NCBI GenBank assembly: GCA_914767715.1
Contig: OU612071.1
Coordinates: 4,898,001-4,962,000 of the forward strand
Source of the DNA: Membranipora membranacea
Lineage: Eukaryota > Bryozoa > Gymnolaemata > Cheilostomatida > Membraniporidae
Direction of reading: 5' to 3'
DNA length: 64,000 bases
The notes under the pieces: model-generated
What the model saw: the letters and a program-made list of their open reading frames with translations, nothing else
The model's database searches: none
Told to the model about the DNA's origin: nothing
In this document: one piece after another, positions 44,733 to 64,000 of the stretch
Numbering within the stretch: the stretch's first letter is position 1
Layout of the letters: the number at the start of each line of letters is the position of its first letter
Program-made: the position numbers and the translations under genes

Positions 44733-64000
<19,268 letters not shown>

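Overview
The window looks like a nuclear genome of a non-vertebrate animal. Genes are split into many short exons with GT-AG introns of about 0.2-3.5 kb. The products are animal-specific: a nuclear-receptor DNA-binding domain, a fibrillar procollagen, and a matrix protein with FN3 and Ig domains. Intergenic DNA and introns are AT-rich and full of small repeats, MITE-like elements and tRNA-derived SINEs. I cannot name the species. Nothing bacterial (operons, ribosome binding sites, CRISPR) is present. Exon ends were set by reading the codon phase across every junction.

Region 1 (about 1-15.1 kb, minus strand): a nuclear receptor, with an N-terminal exon at 14896-15114 and zinc fingers 1 and 2 at 10918-11030 and 7530-7671. 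Further coding exons on the same strand at 1935-3830 may be its ligand-binding part or a separate unknown gene. Between them sits a young 1.48-kb DNA transposon (5013-6496) with 115-bp inverted repeats and a two-exon THAP-domain gene. Two tiny palindromic insertions (6703-6747 and 10849-10889), each with an 8-bp target-site duplication, also lie here.

Region 2 (15.1-24.7 kb): no convincing gene. It holds SINEs, a diverged dispersed repeat and a possible BEL/Pao reverse-transcriptase remnant.

Region 3 (24741-42636, plus strand): one gene of at least 21 exons (at least 1178 residues). It encodes a signal peptide, three tandem superoxide-dismutase-like domains without an obvious metal site, FN3 domains, a 234-residue Gly-rich exon, one Ig domain, another FN3 domain and a basic tail. 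The 3' end was not resolved.

Region 4 (44733-64000, plus strand): a clade-B-like (type V/XI-like) fibrillar procollagen. 34 exons give 1617 residues before the window ends inside the C-propeptide. Order: signal peptide, short acidic-tyrosine segment, TSPN/laminin-G-like domain, minor helix, main helix of about 1010 residues with two one-residue interruptions, basic cleavage-like site, and a COLFI domain lacking the two cysteines that normally link chains. Regions 3 and 4 are head-to-tail, both encode secreted matrix proteins, and their exon phases would allow read-through splicing.
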